Translations under genes and position numbers: made by a program
Notes under the pieces: generated by a model
Seen by the model: the letters and a program-made list of their open reading frames with translations, nothing else
The model's database searches: none
What the model was told of the DNA's origin: nothing
Part shown: positions 35,456 to 45,400 of the stretch, one piece after another
Numbering within the stretch: the stretch's first letter is position 1
Layout: each line of letters opens with the position of its first letter
Origin: Shewanella benthica
GTDB taxonomy: Bacteria; Pseudomonadota; Gammaproteobacteria; Enterobacterales; Shewanellaceae
Assembly (NCBI GenBank): GCA_023284085.1
Contig: JAKVHY010000003.1
Span: 62,001 to 126,000 of the forward strand
Length of the DNA stretch: 64,000 bases
Reading direction: 5' to 3'

Positions 35456-36298
35456 ATGTCTACTGAACATGAACTACTGGTCAGGCTGTTAAAGAAATTA
35501 AAGGCTGACTCTCTAGTTTTGCCGACGCTACCTGAGGTAGCCATGCGAGTTCAGGAGGTGGTATCGAGACCCGATTCAAGCCCGAAACAGGTTGCCGAAA
35601 TTATTGGCCAAGATGCAGCTATCTCTGCAAGAATGATCAAAGTGGCTAACAGTGTCCTGTATAGTCGAGGGGTGAAAGCCGAGAACATCAATAGCGCCGT
35701 CACTCGTATAGGTTTGACTCAGATTAAGGCCATAGCGACGTCGGTTGCCATGGAGCAGCTGTTTATCTCGACTAACGAGATGGTGTGGGAGGTGATGGAT
35801 GAGGTATGGTGTTCCTCTATCGAGGTGACCTCAGCAGCTTGCGCCATGTTACAGATCTACATTAAGTCTCATAAAGGTTGTGGGCTTAACTTCGACACTT
35901 TGACGCTGGCGGGACTGGTGCATAATATCGGCGCTCTGCCTGTATTAACGGAAGCCGAGGCTCAGCCTGAACTCTTTACCAGTATCGATCAGCTTAGGGC
36001 GCTAGTGCGAAAGATGCAGGGGCCCATAGGCCGCGCCGTGTTGAAAAGCTGGGATTTTGCTCCAGAAGTGATGGAAGTTGTCGAGCGGTGGTCAGATCTT
36101 TCTTATCTGCCTGACAATGTCTCTTATATGGATTTTGTTCGAGCCGCAGCCTTCTATACCGGAGAGCTCAGGTCAGGAGCCAATCTTGGAGAGAGGTTGG
36201 ATGTATTTGTGCAGCGTGGTTTACCTGTGTCGCCAGATGAGTTAGCCAGCGACGAATTTCTCGATAAGTATCATTCGATTAAGTTAAGCTATGAGTAG
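35456..36298 (+). CDS. HDOD-domain signalling protein
   Basis: This 280-residue single HDOD domain (about residues 15-215) has LPTLPEVAMRVQEV, QDAAISARMIKVANS and AGLVHNIGALPVLTEA. HDOD lacks the full metal site of HD phosphohydrolases and usually acts as a binding or scaffold domain in signalling, often together with cyclic-di-GMP proteins; a GGDEF/EAL gene follows 91 bp later. The ATG at 35456 has GGGAG 5 nt upstream; the ATG 12 bp earlier overlaps that site and is less likely. Confidence 0.85.
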   Translation: MSTEHELLVRLLKKLKADSLVLPTLPEVAMRVQEVVSRPDSSPKQVAEIIGQDAAISARMIKVANSVLYSRGVKAENINSAVTRIGLTQIKAIATSVAMEQLFISTNEMVWEVMDEVWCSSIEVTSAACAMLQIYIKSHKGCGLNFDTLTLAGLVHNIGALPVLTEAEAQPELFTSIDQLRALVRKMQGPIGRAVLKSWDFAPEVMEVVERWSDLSYLPDNVSYMDFVRAAAFYTGELRSGANLGERLDVFVQRGLPVSPDELASDEFLDKYHSIKLSYE

Positions 36299-36389
36299 CC
36301 CGCTAATATGACTCATGAGCGAGTGTCGAGTCATTGATTATTAGCGCATGTGACCAAGTAAATATTTTCTAAGGAGTGGAATTCCTCGC

Positions 36390-37895
36390 GTGGAAAGCGG
36401 CTGGCACTATTGGGTTTTATGGTTAATTTGTGTCGCTGGTATCATCATTTGGTACCGGCATAAAAAGCGTGAAACTGCTTTTCTTCAACATCTGCTAGGC
36501 CTGCTTCAGCAACGAAGAGACAAGCCTGGAATCAAGCCATTGGCTGATTCTCAAGGGCGTGTTATTTCATCTGATAAAATCCCCAAGAAATATGTCCAGC
36601 TATATCATGAGCTGCAAAGGTTCATCTTCGAGCTACCCGGTCCAAGCGATAAAGATAAGTTGACCGGACTGCCTAATCGCCTGGGGGTGAAATCACGTCT
36701 AAGTGGTTTGAGTACCATAGAGCAAGGTAGCTTAGTCTTAATCGATATCTATCGGTTTAGGTTTGTTAACGATCTGTTTGGATTCTCCGTTGGAGATGAA
36801 TTACTCAGGCAAGTGTCGAAACGACTCATAGATCCAGCCTCTCAGGCTGTGTATGTGGCGAGAATGAATGAAGATGAGTTCCTGCTTTATTTTGAGGCGC
36901 AACAGAGTGAAAGCATCTTGTTGGCACTGCGAGATCGGCTGCAAACCCCCTATGAAATCGAGGGCAGTACTATTTCCGTACAAATTCAGATGGGGGTTGT
37001 CGATCTCAATCTGCATCATACCCATGTCAGCGCCTTATTGAGGCGTCTCGATCTCGCGCTAATTAAAGCCAAATCACGTAAGCCTTTCTTCGCCTGTTAT
37101 GTTGAAGGAGATGATTTGAATCAGCAGCGTGAACTGAGCATCATTCATGATCTTCCGAAGGCGCTTGAGCAAGGTCAGCTTTACATGGTTTATCAGCCCA
37201 AGTTAGATGTGGCATCGGGGACATACACCCAAGTCGAAGCCTTAATGAGGTGGAAACACAGTGAATTAGGTCATATATCACCCGCTGAATTTATCCCCTT
37301 AGCCGAATATGCCGGTATGATTGAGCTGCTCAGCCAGTGGGCGTTAGAGCAAGTGCTCTCTCAACAGGCCAAGTGGCAGGCCATGGATGTTCGTCTTCAG
37401 GTTGCGGTAAATCTTTCGACCCAAGATATGATCAGCGCGACCCTGTGTGACGATATTCAGACTAAGCTGGGTCGTTATGGTGTGTCGGCCGATTCACTCT
37501 CTATCGAGATCACCGAGAGTCACCTTATGGATGATATGGACCTGGCGATAGCCACCATTGAGAAGTTAAAGGAGATTGGCGTAAGCGTCGCCATAGATGA
37601 TTTTGGTACCGGTCACTCCTCATTGGCTTACCTTAAAAACTTTCCTGTCGATGAAGTTAAAATTGATAAGGCCTTTCTCGATGATCTCTTGACCGACAAA
37701 CGTGCCGCACACATCATGAGAACTAGCATAGATCTAGCGAAAGGCCTGGGCTTTAGCACCACAGTTGAAGGGGTTGAAACCCAAGCGGTGAATCTGACTC
37801 TGATTGAGATGGGGGTCGATAAAATCCAGGGCGATCTCTTTGCTAAACCCATGACAGCTAAAGAGATCGAAGCGGATCAGATTCGGCCTGTCTAA
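36390..37895 (+). CDS. cyclic-di-GMP phosphodiesterase (degenerate GGDEF, intact EAL)
   Basis: This is a 501-residue protein starting with GTG: one N-terminal membrane helix (about 5-24), a GGDEF domain whose signature is changed to MNEDEF (so probably not a cyclase), and an EAL domain with VEALMRW, VNLSTQDM, EITES, DDFGTGHSSL, KIDKAF, EGVET and QGDLFAKP, all residues needed for cyclic-di-GMP hydrolysis. AAGGAGT lies upstream. It follows the HDOD gene. Its TAA stop codon directly abuts a TACCATTCC repeat end. Confidence 0.88.
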   Translation: MESGWHYWVLWLICVAGIIIWYRHKKRETAFLQHLLGLLQQRRDKPGIKPLADSQGRVISSDKIPKKYVQLYHELQRFIFELPGPSDKDKLTGLPNRLGVKSRLSGLSTIEQGSLVLIDIYRFRFVNDLFGFSVGDELLRQVSKRLIDPASQAVYVARMNEDEFLLYFEAQQSESILLALRDRLQTPYEIEGSTISVQIQMGVVDLNLHHTHVSALLRRLDLALIKAKSRKPFFACYVEGDDLNQQRELSIIHDLPKALEQGQLYMVYQPKLDVASGTYTQVEALMRWKHSELGHISPAEFIPLAEYAGMIELLSQWALEQVLSQQAKWQAMDVRLQVAVNLSTQDMISATLCDDIQTKLGRYGVSADSLSIEITESHLMDDMDLAIATIEKLKEIGVSVAIDDFGTGHSSLAYLKNFPVDEVKIDKAFLDDLLTDKRAAHIMRTSIDLAKGLGFSTTVEGVETQAVNLTLIEMGVDKIQGDLFAKPMTAKEIEADQIRPV

Positions 37896-37930
37896 TACCA
37901 TTCCATATTATACAGTGATTTATTCAGCGT
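37893..37930. repeat. solo end of a TACCATTCC-type element at a stop codon
   Basis: TAA followed by TACCATTCCATATTATA repeats the junction seen at the MITE in the glycerophosphodiesterase gene (TAA target, then TACCATTCCATATAAG). The TAA is the stop codon of the GGDEF/EAL gene. No inverted partner is found nearby, so this would be a solo or decayed end. Confidence 0.45.
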
Positions 37931-37939
37931 TATTTTGAC

Positions 37940-38410
37940 TCACAGAGATGACACACTTTGGTGACTCTTGGTAAATGACTGGCTTAGATGTGCCAACAAG
38001 TCTGCCGACATAGGTGTCAGCTGCCTCGCCTTATTCATGCACACCATTTCTATGTTGGCGGTGACAGCTGGCTTTTTTGCATTGGGTCGCCAAATTTCCT
38101 GATGCCAGACCGTTCTGTATTTACTCTCGAAGTAGAAACGAGTCCTGATGTCTATAATGTCAGCGAACTCAACGCCGTCATGACACAGCATATCACTGCG
38201 ATAGACAGCAAAACCTAAGCCTTGCTCATCCCAGAGTCTAGCTAATGTTTTAGCTCCAATGACATGCTCTCTCGCTCGCTCAAAATATTTAAGAAAATTA
38301 GGGTGATAAACCACGCCTGAAAAATCTGTATCTTCGTAATAGATCTGAACCGGAAAATGATATGTAGAACTGTAATTGAGCTCTTTAGGGCTTTGAACTG
38401 TCTTATGCAT
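37940..38410 (-). CDS. hotdog-fold acyl-CoA thioesterase (YbgC/FadM-like)
   Basis: This is a 4-hydroxybenzoyl-CoA thioesterase-like protein of about 156 residues. The active-site stretch YYEDTDFSGVVYHPNFLKYFERAR carries the catalytic Asp. The start is uncertain: ATG at 38410 or a TTG six codons upstream with AGAAG before it. The in vivo substrate is probably a short acyl-CoA or acyl-ACP. It is a single gene, divergent from nothing obvious. Confidence 0.85.
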   Translation of the reverse strand: MHKTVQSPKELNYSSTYHFPVQIYYEDTDFSGVVYHPNFLKYFERAREHVIGAKTLARLWDEQGLGFAVYRSDMLCHDGVEFADIIDIRTRFYFESKYRTVWHQEIWRPNAKKPAVTANIEMVCMNKARQLTPMSADLLAHLSQSFTKSHQSVSSL

Positions 38411-38478
38411 AATCGTTGTTTGAGCCAATACTTCTGAGAATTGGCTCTAGTTTAGCACAGAGGTTTTAATACTTGCCT

Positions 38479-39258
38479 CTAATTAGTCGATTCGATAGAG
38501 GTCATTATTTTTTGATAACTGCCATCTTGCTGGAGTGAACTAAGGCCGGTATCCAGTAGTTTTGCCAGGGTTTCTGCCTGTGGGTTGTGCTTAGAAAAAG
38601 CCAGATAGACTTGTCCTGTATGATTGGTGAAGGTCTGCTCTATAGCTGCGGCGACTCCCATGCGTTGAATATATTGGTCAGCGACTAAATCATACATGAT
38701 AGCAAGATCAATTCTGTCCAGTAGCAGCAAGTTGATCAGCTGGTTATGATTGGCAAGCTTAAATATGTGAACATTGGGCAGTAAGTTAAGTTCATCACCA
38801 TATTCATAGCCTTCGATAATTCCCACCTTAGTATTTGGTGGTAACTGCCATTTATCCACGGCTTGGACTGGTGTTTTTGCATTCTGATAGAAAGAGGCCG
38901 TTGCAGAAAATAGAGGCTGTTCGCCAAAGACAAAATGACTTTCGGTGCTCTGCTCTTTAACCAGATTGAAGACGCCATCGACGAGCCCTTTCTTGGCCAT
39001 GACAACGGCTCGAGAGTAGGGCACTACTATGCTCTTGACTTCAATGCCAACCCGAGAAAAAGCCGAATTGATGATGGAGTGAGAGATACCTGTGCCGGAG
39101 GCATTGGCAAATGGCGCCCAGTTATCTTCTGCCGCAAGTTTGATGACTCGAGGGTCTTGTTGGTTAGTGTCATCTACATGAGCATAGCTACATAGGCTGA
39201 GTAAGGTTGAGCTAGCAAATATAATTGCCTTCAAAAAGGCTAAGTGTGGTCCTGGCAT
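38479..39258 (-). CDS. periplasmic solute-binding protein (amino-acid type)
   Basis: This 259-residue SBP_bac_3-type protein has a signal peptide (to about SYA, residue 26). It contains the ligand-binding pattern LAAEDNWAPFANASGTGISH, GIIEGYEYGDE and YDLVADQYI. No transporter permease or ATPase lies nearby, so it may feed a distant ABC system or act as a sensor; the neighbouring large GGDEF/EAL gene is divergent, 256 bp away. The ligand is unknown. Confidence 0.8.
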   Translation of the reverse strand: MPGPHLAFLKAIIFASSTLLSLCSYAHVDDTNQQDPRVIKLAAEDNWAPFANASGTGISHSIINSAFSRVGIEVKSIVVPYSRAVVMAKKGLVDGVFNLVKEQSTESHFVFGEQPLFSATASFYQNAKTPVQAVDKWQLPPNTKVGIIEGYEYGDELNLLPNVHIFKLANHNQLINLLLLDRIDLAIMYDLVADQYIQRMGVAAAIEQTFTNHTGQVYLAFSKHNPQAETLAKLLDTGLSSLQQDGSYQKIMTSIESTN

Positions 39259-39514
39259 GAGTCCGTTTACCCTGAATATCCATATTAGGTTGCAGTGCTA
39301 TCTTAATCCATTTTTGATAAAAGGTGACTTTTATTTATCTGTTTCTTTGTTTTGTTCCATTAGCCTAAATTATTAAATCTGTGGTGGAAATGACATACTC
39401 CAACTTTATGTTTGTCTTCTATTTTGAGCTAATTTGACCTATCTCATTAATGGTATGCTTCTGCTACACTCAAAGCGGTAAACTTCCTAATATACTGAGG
39501 AAAAACTGCGACTC

Positions 39515-42500
39515 ATGGATTCAGAAGTGATTTTTTCCCTGGTACAAAATGCCGCATTACTGTTAGCTATGGTGTTTGTTTATGATGCAGTGCCTAGAAA
39601 GCAGAGTGAATACTTTTTCCTTTGGCGGATATCGCTCGGAGTCATCATAGGTGGGATAACCATCACGACTATGATGACGCCTTGGGAGTACCAAAGCGGC
39701 ATATTTTTCGATACCCGCTCGGTGATTTTAGGTATTTCGGGCCTGTTTTTTGGTGGTCTTGCTACTTTTGTCGCCATCTGCATCGCCGCTACCTACCGCC
39801 TAATGGAGGGAGGAACTGCAGTTTGGGCCGGGCTTGGAGTGATTATTTCTTCGGGGCTGATTGGCAGTTTATGGCGCTATAAGCGTAAGGCGGTGATCGC
39901 CGATCTTAATTATAAAGAGCTTTATATTTTTGGCTTTATTCTTCACCTGATCAGTTTAATTTGGATGTTTGTGCTGCCCCTGGAGATGGCCATCAATATT
40001 CTGATGCAGCTGAGTTTTTCTGTATTATTGATTTTTCCCGTGGCCACCACTTTACTCGGTTTACTCCTGTCCAGAAGACTGGAGATAGAGCGCGATGCCA
40101 AGATACAGCTACAAGATGACTTCATGTTCCGCTCACAGTTTAATATCGGTAACATAGGAATATGTATCTCTACCGTGGATCAGCATTGGATTAAAGTGAA
40201 TCCAAGGGTCTGTCAGATGCTGAAATATACCCAGGCCGAGTTGTTAACTAAAACTTGGGTTGAGATGACATATTTTGAAGACCTCCAAACAGATCTGCTG
40301 CAGTTTGAACGCATGTTACGAGGTGAGATTGATGAGTATGAGATGGACAAACGTTTCGTCGCTAAAGACGGGGGCATAGTCTATACCCACTTGACCGTCG
40401 CTTGCCAAAGGGTAAACGATAAGGTGCAGTTGGTTATTTCAGGCTTGCTGGATATCACCTCCCAGAAGCAAGCCGAATCGGCGATGCGTTCGAGTCAGGA
40501 GCAGCTTGCCTTAGTGCTTAGTAGCAGTGAGTTAGGCTTATGGGATTGGGATATAAAAACCAATAGAGTCGACAGGAATGAGCGCTGTGCAGAGCTATTA
40601 GGTTGCAGTGTCGATGAGCTTAAGCATAATGAGAGGTTGTGGATCAATGGCATACACCCACAGGATACAGTGGCGGTGTTGCATTCTATAGACGCTCATT
40701 TAAAAGGGGAAAGTGTTCAGCATAGTATCGAATACCGACTCGTGTCGCTCTCGGGGGAGACTCGCTGGATTTTAGACAGTGGCAAGGTCGTCAGCAGAGA
40801 TGCCAAAGGTGTGCCTCTGCGTATGTGTGGTACCCATACAGACATTACCGATAGAAAAAGAGTTGAGGAGTCATTGAAGCTAGCTGCTTCTGTTTACAAT
40901 AACTCCAGCGAAGCCATGAGTGTGCAAGACAGTCAGGGGAAAATCATCACCATCAACTCGGCTTTTTCTGAGATAACAGGTTATCGGGAAGATGAGGTTA
41001 TCGACCAATATATTGAAATTTTGCGATGTGAAAGGACCAATAAATTTCAGTTCGAGCAGATGATTTTTCAAATTATGGAGACCGGAAAGTGGCAAGGTGA
41101 GCTTTGGCTAAAACATAAGAATGCAACGGAATATATTGTTTGGTTAACCATCAATACCATCTATGACAGCCAAGGCGAAGTCTATCGACGCGTTGCGCTC
41201 TTCTCCGATATTACAGAAAAAAAACAGACCGAACAGCTCATCTGGAAACAGGCTCACTATGACCCTCTGACGGGACTGCCTAATCGTCGCATGTTGCTGG
41301 AATATCTGGGCTCTGAGTTGCTCAAATCAGATCGTAATAAGCAACACTTTGCCTTGATGTTTTTAGATCTGGATTATTTTAAGGAGGTCAACGATACCTT
41401 AGGCCATGATGTGGGCGATCAGCTATTGATTGAAACGGCCAAGAGGCTGAAAAGCTGTATACGTGAATCCGATGTGGTCGCCAGGTTGGGAGGCGATGAG
41501 TTTACAATCGTGCTTTCGGCCATAGAAGATAATAAAGGCGTTGATAGGGTGGCGGGTAATATTCTATCCCGTTTATCTGAACCTTTTAACCTAGGTAATG
41601 ACACGGCTTATATTAGTGGGAGCATAGGTATTACCCTCTATCCCGATGATGCGTCAACTATAGAGAGCCTACTTAAACATGCCGATCAGGCTATGTATGC
41701 GGCTAAAGACCTGGGGAGAAATCGTTTCCATTATTTTACGGCTTCGATGCAGGAAGAAGCTCGTTATCGGATGGTATTGATCCGTGATTTACGCCAGGCC
41801 GTGAATAAGAAAGAGTTTGAGGTTTTTTATCAGCCTATTATTGACCTGTCCACCGGGGAGATGCATAAGGCCGAAGCGCTTATTCGTTGGCATCATCCTG
41901 AAAGAGGCATGGTGTCGCCTAGCGAGTTTATTCCTATTGCCGAAGACACTGGCCTTATCATAGAGATAGGTAATTGGGTGTTTGCCCAAGCGGCAAAACA
42001 GAGTGCACATTGGCGAGACAAGTTTGGCGTCGAGATCCAGATCAGTATCAACAAATCCCCAATACAGTTTAGAGACGAGGGGGACAGCTTCGAAGATTGG
42101 ATTTTGCAACTAAAGCAGCTAAACCTTGCGAGTAACAGTATCTGCGTCGAGATCACCGAAGGCCTGTTACTGGATGCGAGTATGGGAGTATCGGAGAAGT
42201 TATTAGCCTATCGCGATGCGGGGATACAAGTGTCGCTGGATGATTTTGGCACCGGGTATTCTTCATTGGCTTATTTGAAAAAGTTTGATATTGATTATCT
42301 CAAAATTGATCAGTCTTTCACCCGTAATTTAGAATCTGATACCGACGATGTGACTTTGTGTGAGGCGATTATTGTGATGGCACATAAGCTCGGCATGTTG
42401 GTCATAGCCGAAGGGGTTGAAACTGAGTACCAGAAAAATATTTTAGCTAAGGCCGGGTGTGACTATGGTCAAGGCTACCTTTTTTCGAGACCCATTCCAG

Positions 42501-42568
42501 CAGCCGATTTTGAGCAGAAATATATCCTGGCTATCGCAGAGATGGGACATGAAAATGTATCGTCGTAG
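39515..42568 (+). CDS. membrane PAS-GGDEF-EAL cyclic-di-GMP enzyme with LytS-type 5TM sensor
   Basis: This is a 1017-residue protein. The N-terminal five or six membrane helices (about 1-195) match the 5TM LytS/YhcK-type receptor (FDTRSVILGISGLFFGG, TYRLMEGGTAVWAG). Three PAS domains follow (about 205-320, 330-450, 455-570), then a GGDEF domain with intact RLGGDEF (about residue 657; cyclase site) and an EAL domain with KAEALIRW (about 786), EITEG, DDFGTGYSS, KIDQSF and QGYLFSRP. Both enzymatic activities look intact, so net direction is unclear. It is a single gene followed by the DEAD-box helicase 59 bp later. Confidence 0.9.
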   Translation: MDSEVIFSLVQNAALLLAMVFVYDAVPRKQSEYFFLWRISLGVIIGGITITTMMTPWEYQSGIFFDTRSVILGISGLFFGGLATFVAICIAATYRLMEGGTAVWAGLGVIISSGLIGSLWRYKRKAVIADLNYKELYIFGFILHLISLIWMFVLPLEMAINILMQLSFSVLLIFPVATTLLGLLLSRRLEIERDAKIQLQDDFMFRSQFNIGNIGICISTVDQHWIKVNPRVCQMLKYTQAELLTKTWVEMTYFEDLQTDLLQFERMLRGEIDEYEMDKRFVAKDGGIVYTHLTVACQRVNDKVQLVISGLLDITSQKQAESAMRSSQEQLALVLSSSELGLWDWDIKTNRVDRNERCAELLGCSVDELKHNERLWINGIHPQDTVAVLHSIDAHLKGESVQHSIEYRLVSLSGETRWILDSGKVVSRDAKGVPLRMCGTHTDITDRKRVEESLKLAASVYNNSSEAMSVQDSQGKIITINSAFSEITGYREDEVIDQYIEILRCERTNKFQFEQMIFQIMETGKWQGELWLKHKNATEYIVWLTINTIYDSQGEVYRRVALFSDITEKKQTEQLIWKQAHYDPLTGLPNRRMLLEYLGSELLKSDRNKQHFALMFLDLDYFKEVNDTLGHDVGDQLLIETAKRLKSCIRESDVVARLGGDEFTIVLSAIEDNKGVDRVAGNILSRLSEPFNLGNDTAYISGSIGITLYPDDASTIESLLKHADQAMYAAKDLGRNRFHYFTASMQEEARYRMVLIRDLRQAVNKKEFEVFYQPIIDLSTGEMHKAEALIRWHHPERGMVSPSEFIPIAEDTGLIIEIGNWVFAQAAKQSAHWRDKFGVEIQISINKSPIQFRDEGDSFEDWILQLKQLNLASNSICVEITEGLLLDASMGVSEKLLAYRDAGIQVSLDDFGTGYSSLAYLKKFDIDYLKIDQSFTRNLESDTDDVTLCEAIIVMAHKLGMLVIAEGVETEYQKNILAKAGCDYGQGYLFSRPIPAADFEQKYILAIAEMGHENVSS

Positions 42569-42627
42569 CCAGTGAAGTCGGTTTTTGATAGACTCCGCGC
42601 TCATTTATTATCCCACGTGAGTTTTCC

Positions 42628-43920
42628 ATGAAATTTGACGCCCTCGACTTGAACCCCTTATTGATCGAAGCAATCGATGAATGTGGTTATCAGCAACTCA
42701 CACAGGTTCAGTCAGAAGTCATACCTGTTGCCTTATCGGGCGCCGATCTTATGGCATGCGCCGAAACTGGAACGGGTAAGACGGCCTCATTTGCCTTACC
42801 TTTATTAGAACGCTTACTCAAGGAAGAATACGAGTCGCCTTGTCTTCGTGGCCTTATTCTGACGCCAACCCGAGAGTTGGCGATTCAGGTGGCCGCGAAT
42901 ATCACTCGCTACGGTCAGTTTACCTCCCTTAAGACATTGGCTGTCTATGGCGGGGCGAACATGAATCCTCAGCGTAAGGCATTGAATGCTGGCGTCGATA
43001 TTTTAGTGGCTACCCCGGGTCGATTGTTCGATTTTGTCGGTCAGCATGGGCTCAATTTGTCTGACGTTACCAGCCTTATCATAGATGAGGCAGATAGAAT
43101 GTTGGATATGGGTTTCGTTCGTGATATCGAGAGAGTCAAGTCTCTGGTTGCATCTCAACATGTAACGCATTTTTTCTCGGCGACCTATAGTGACCAAGTG
43201 AAGCTATTAGCCGAGAAGATGCTGATCTCTCCCCGTTGGATTAATGTCACTCAGACTCGCTCTGCTGCCAGCGTCGAGCAGGAGGTCTACCTGGTCGATA
43301 AACGCCGTAAAGCCGAGCTGCTCTCCGAATTAATCGGGCGTAACAACTGGCAGCAGGTATTAGTCTTTGCTACCACCAAGGAGAGCGCCGAGCATCTCAA
43401 CAGTGAGCTGACTTTAGACGGCATCAAGTGTGGCGTGTTTCATGGTGATAGGACGCAAGGCGCGAGAAACCGTACTCTAGAAGAATTTAAGGCGGGTAAA
43501 CTCAGGGTCATGGTGGCTACAGATGTGGCGGCTAGAGGGATAGATATCCAAGCCTTGCCTCTGGTGATAAACCTAGAGCTACCTTATGGGGCCGAGGATT
43601 ATATTCACCGTATAGGTCGTACTGGCCGCGCCGGCTTAACCGGGCGGGCTATCTCCTTTGTCTGTCCATCCGATGAGGAGATGCTCGATGAGATTGAGAG
43701 TCTGATTGAGCTTAAGTTGCCGCGCATCGTTCTGCCCGGATACGAGCTTGGCGCACCTCTGCCGGCTCGATACCGGGAGACTCAAGACGTGACGACCACT
43801 AAGAAGAAATTTGACAGACGTAAAGGCAAGCCTGCCAATAAACATAAGGGCAAACCGTCGAGCCGAGCCGATGGTGCCAAGTCGAGCTATGCTAGCCGTC
43901 GAACGGATAAGAAGCGCTAA
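42628..43920 (+). CDS. DEAD-box ATP-dependent RNA helicase, second copy
   Basis: This 430-residue helicase has Q motif QVQSEVIP, AETGTGKT, PTRELAIQ, ATPGRLFDF, DEADRMLDMGF, FSATYS, ATDVAARGIDI and HRIGRTGRAG, with a basic Lys/Arg-rich tail (from about residue 390). It is related to but distinct from the protein at 10238-11539 and belongs to the RhlE/SrmB type group. Its transcript ends in a strong hairpin at 43958-43980. Confidence 0.9.
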   Translation: MKFDALDLNPLLIEAIDECGYQQLTQVQSEVIPVALSGADLMACAETGTGKTASFALPLLERLLKEEYESPCLRGLILTPTRELAIQVAANITRYGQFTSLKTLAVYGGANMNPQRKALNAGVDILVATPGRLFDFVGQHGLNLSDVTSLIIDEADRMLDMGFVRDIERVKSLVASQHVTHFFSATYSDQVKLLAEKMLISPRWINVTQTRSAASVEQEVYLVDKRRKAELLSELIGRNNWQQVLVFATTKESAEHLNSELTLDGIKCGVFHGDRTQGARNRTLEEFKAGKLRVMVATDVAARGIDIQALPLVINLELPYGAEDYIHRIGRTGRAGLTGRAISFVCPSDEEMLDEIESLIELKLPRIVLPGYELGAPLPARYRETQDVTTTKKKFDRRKGKPANKHKGKPSSRADGAKSSYASRRTDKKR

Positions 43921-43925
43921 CTAGC

Positions 43926-43939
43926 ATACCAATCGGTAT
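43926..43939. repeat. palindromic ATACC-type repeat
   Basis: ATACCAATCGGTAT begins 5 bp after the helicase stop codon and is identical to the copy at 17833-17846. Confidence 0.5.
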
Positions 43940-43957
43940 CTCCAGCAGATAAACATG

Positions 43958-43980
43958 AAAAACAGCCCTGGGCTGTTTTT
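43958..43980. terminator. bidirectional terminator
   Basis: AACAGCC/GGCTGTT with a 3-nt loop and flanking A and T runs lies between the convergent helicase gene and the small gene at 43986. It is a textbook Rho-independent terminator. Confidence 0.92.
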
Positions 43981-43985
43981 TATGT

Positions 43986-44180
43986 TTAGTAAGTGAGGAA
44001 GTCTTCGATGCCTGTGACACCGAAGTACTGTATCGAACGTTTAACCGCTATTTTTTTAGCGATCAGCTGGCCGTCCTTGAAAATTTTCACCACCTTCTTG
44101 CCGCCTTTATCATCGGCGCTGTATTCGTGATCATCGTTTAGTCTCAAGTCATCGAACTGGCTCTTCATTATCAAATGCAT
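43986..44180 (-). CDS. small conserved-looking cytosolic protein
   Basis: This is a 64-residue, Lys- and Asp-rich protein with GGAG 5 nt before its ATG. The sequence (FDDLRLNDDHEYSADDKGGK, then FKDGQLIAKKI and FGVTGIEDFLTY) looks like a compact domain but matches no family I know. It has its own ribosome binding site and terminator, so it is probably a real gene. No function is assigned. Confidence 0.6.
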   Translation of the reverse strand: MHLIMKSQFDDLRLNDDHEYSADDKGGKKVVKIFKDGQLIAKKIAVKRSIQYFGVTGIEDFLTY

Positions 44181-44470
44181 AGTTACTCCAGTTTGATATT
44201 AGCTGCCCATGGTGTCGGCCAAGAAAATAAGGATAGATCACTTATTTACGATTTTACGATATCAAAGGAAAAGCGGACTAGCTGAAAATTGACTACCTTT
44301 TGATAGTAAGCCAATTTGTCAGTTAGTGCATTAGTCAATGTTGTACAGGTAAGTGAAGTTCGCATAACATAGTCATCTATGGCTCGATTCTTCTCATCGC
44401 CGTACAAAAATACTGTTCTTTGAGAAGTTGTAGCGACAATACTTACAACATATTCATATTAATACTCAAA
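44181..44470. other. intergenic region, no gene seen
   Basis: This 290-bp AT-rich gap lies between two minus-strand genes. No promoter of good quality and no RNA gene is recognised. Confidence 0.4.
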
Positions 44471-45400
44471 TCATTTAAAGGGATTGAGTGTTATCGGTGC
44501 GAAAAACACTTTTAAGTTCCAGTCTGGAGTGTAGGGCGTGTATCCTGGTTGACCAAAATAATCGTCGCTATCAGCATCAGGCTTCATTACATAATATTGA
44601 AGCTCTACTCCCCAACGAACTGGCATTTTACCTAAGTTGAACATACCGATGTAACCTATCCCAATAGGAACTGTAAAGCGGTCTTTGCCTTCTTTTTCCC
44701 AGTCGATTTGAATGTTAGGCGTCATACCAATTAATGCTGTATCGTTGATGCGGTAGTTTAAGAAGTACTGAATATCTGATTGGTTTGTCGATTCGACAAC
44801 ATCGTCACTACCGCCAACATCCCACCAATGCTGAGCAAAAAATCCAATATTCCAACTTTCAATATTGAACGGGTCACTTGACTCATTACCTAGGCGAGCA
44901 ATCATGACTGTGGGTCCAGCTTGCCATTTATCTTGAGTTAAGCCCTCTGTACCAGTAGGGGCAATAACTGTTGCTCCAGCCCCCCAAATCCAACCATCAT
45001 CCCGGTTGGGGGCAGCCATCGATAGGAGTACCGTGTCACCCATGCCTGATGTAGTATCGTTGAAGAACATTTCATCGGGTGTTTGTATACTAGAGTTACG
45101 ATTCCCCGGGGAGCTGTAATGATTTACAATCAAACGGTTAACTAGGTTCCATTCACCATCAAAAATGGGTACAGGCATCACTGGCTGGAAGCTTACGCGG
45201 TTTTGCATTTCATGATGACCATCTTCTTTCTTTAGGAAAGTTTGATCGTTTTGAATGACCATCATCCATACATCAGATACAGGATTAGCCGACTTTTTCG
45301 CTGCTTCTGTCATCGAGAGACTTTCTTGCTCTGCTAATGCTGCTGAAGAAAAAGAAAGTGAGGTAGTAATAGCAAGTGTGAGTAATTTATTGCTAGTCAT
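44471..45400 (-). CDS. outer-membrane beta-barrel protein
   Basis: This 309-residue exported protein has a signal peptide (MTSNKLLTLAITTSLSFSSA, cleaved near ALAE) and a long series of amphipathic strands (GAGATVIAPTGTEG, WNIGFFAQHWWDVGG, FTVPIGIGYIGMFNLG). It resembles proteins often labelled neuromedin U or MetA-type transporters in bacteria; those names do not tell the function. The C-terminus ends in FK rather than Phe. The base composition is more AT-rich than its neighbours, which suggests transfer. Confidence 0.7.
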   Translation of the reverse strand: MTSNKLLTLAITTSLSFSSAALAEQESLSMTEAAKKSANPVSDVWMMVIQNDQTFLKKEDGHHEMQNRVSFQPVMPVPIFDGEWNLVNRLIVNHYSSPGNRNSSIQTPDEMFFNDTTSGMGDTVLLSMAAPNRDDGWIWGAGATVIAPTGTEGLTQDKWQAGPTVMIARLGNESSDPFNIESWNIGFFAQHWWDVGGSDDVVESTNQSDIQYFLNYRINDTALIGMTPNIQIDWEKEGKDRFTVPIGIGYIGMFNLGKMPVRWGVELQYYVMKPDADSDDYFGQPGYTPYTPDWNLKVFFAPITLNPFK

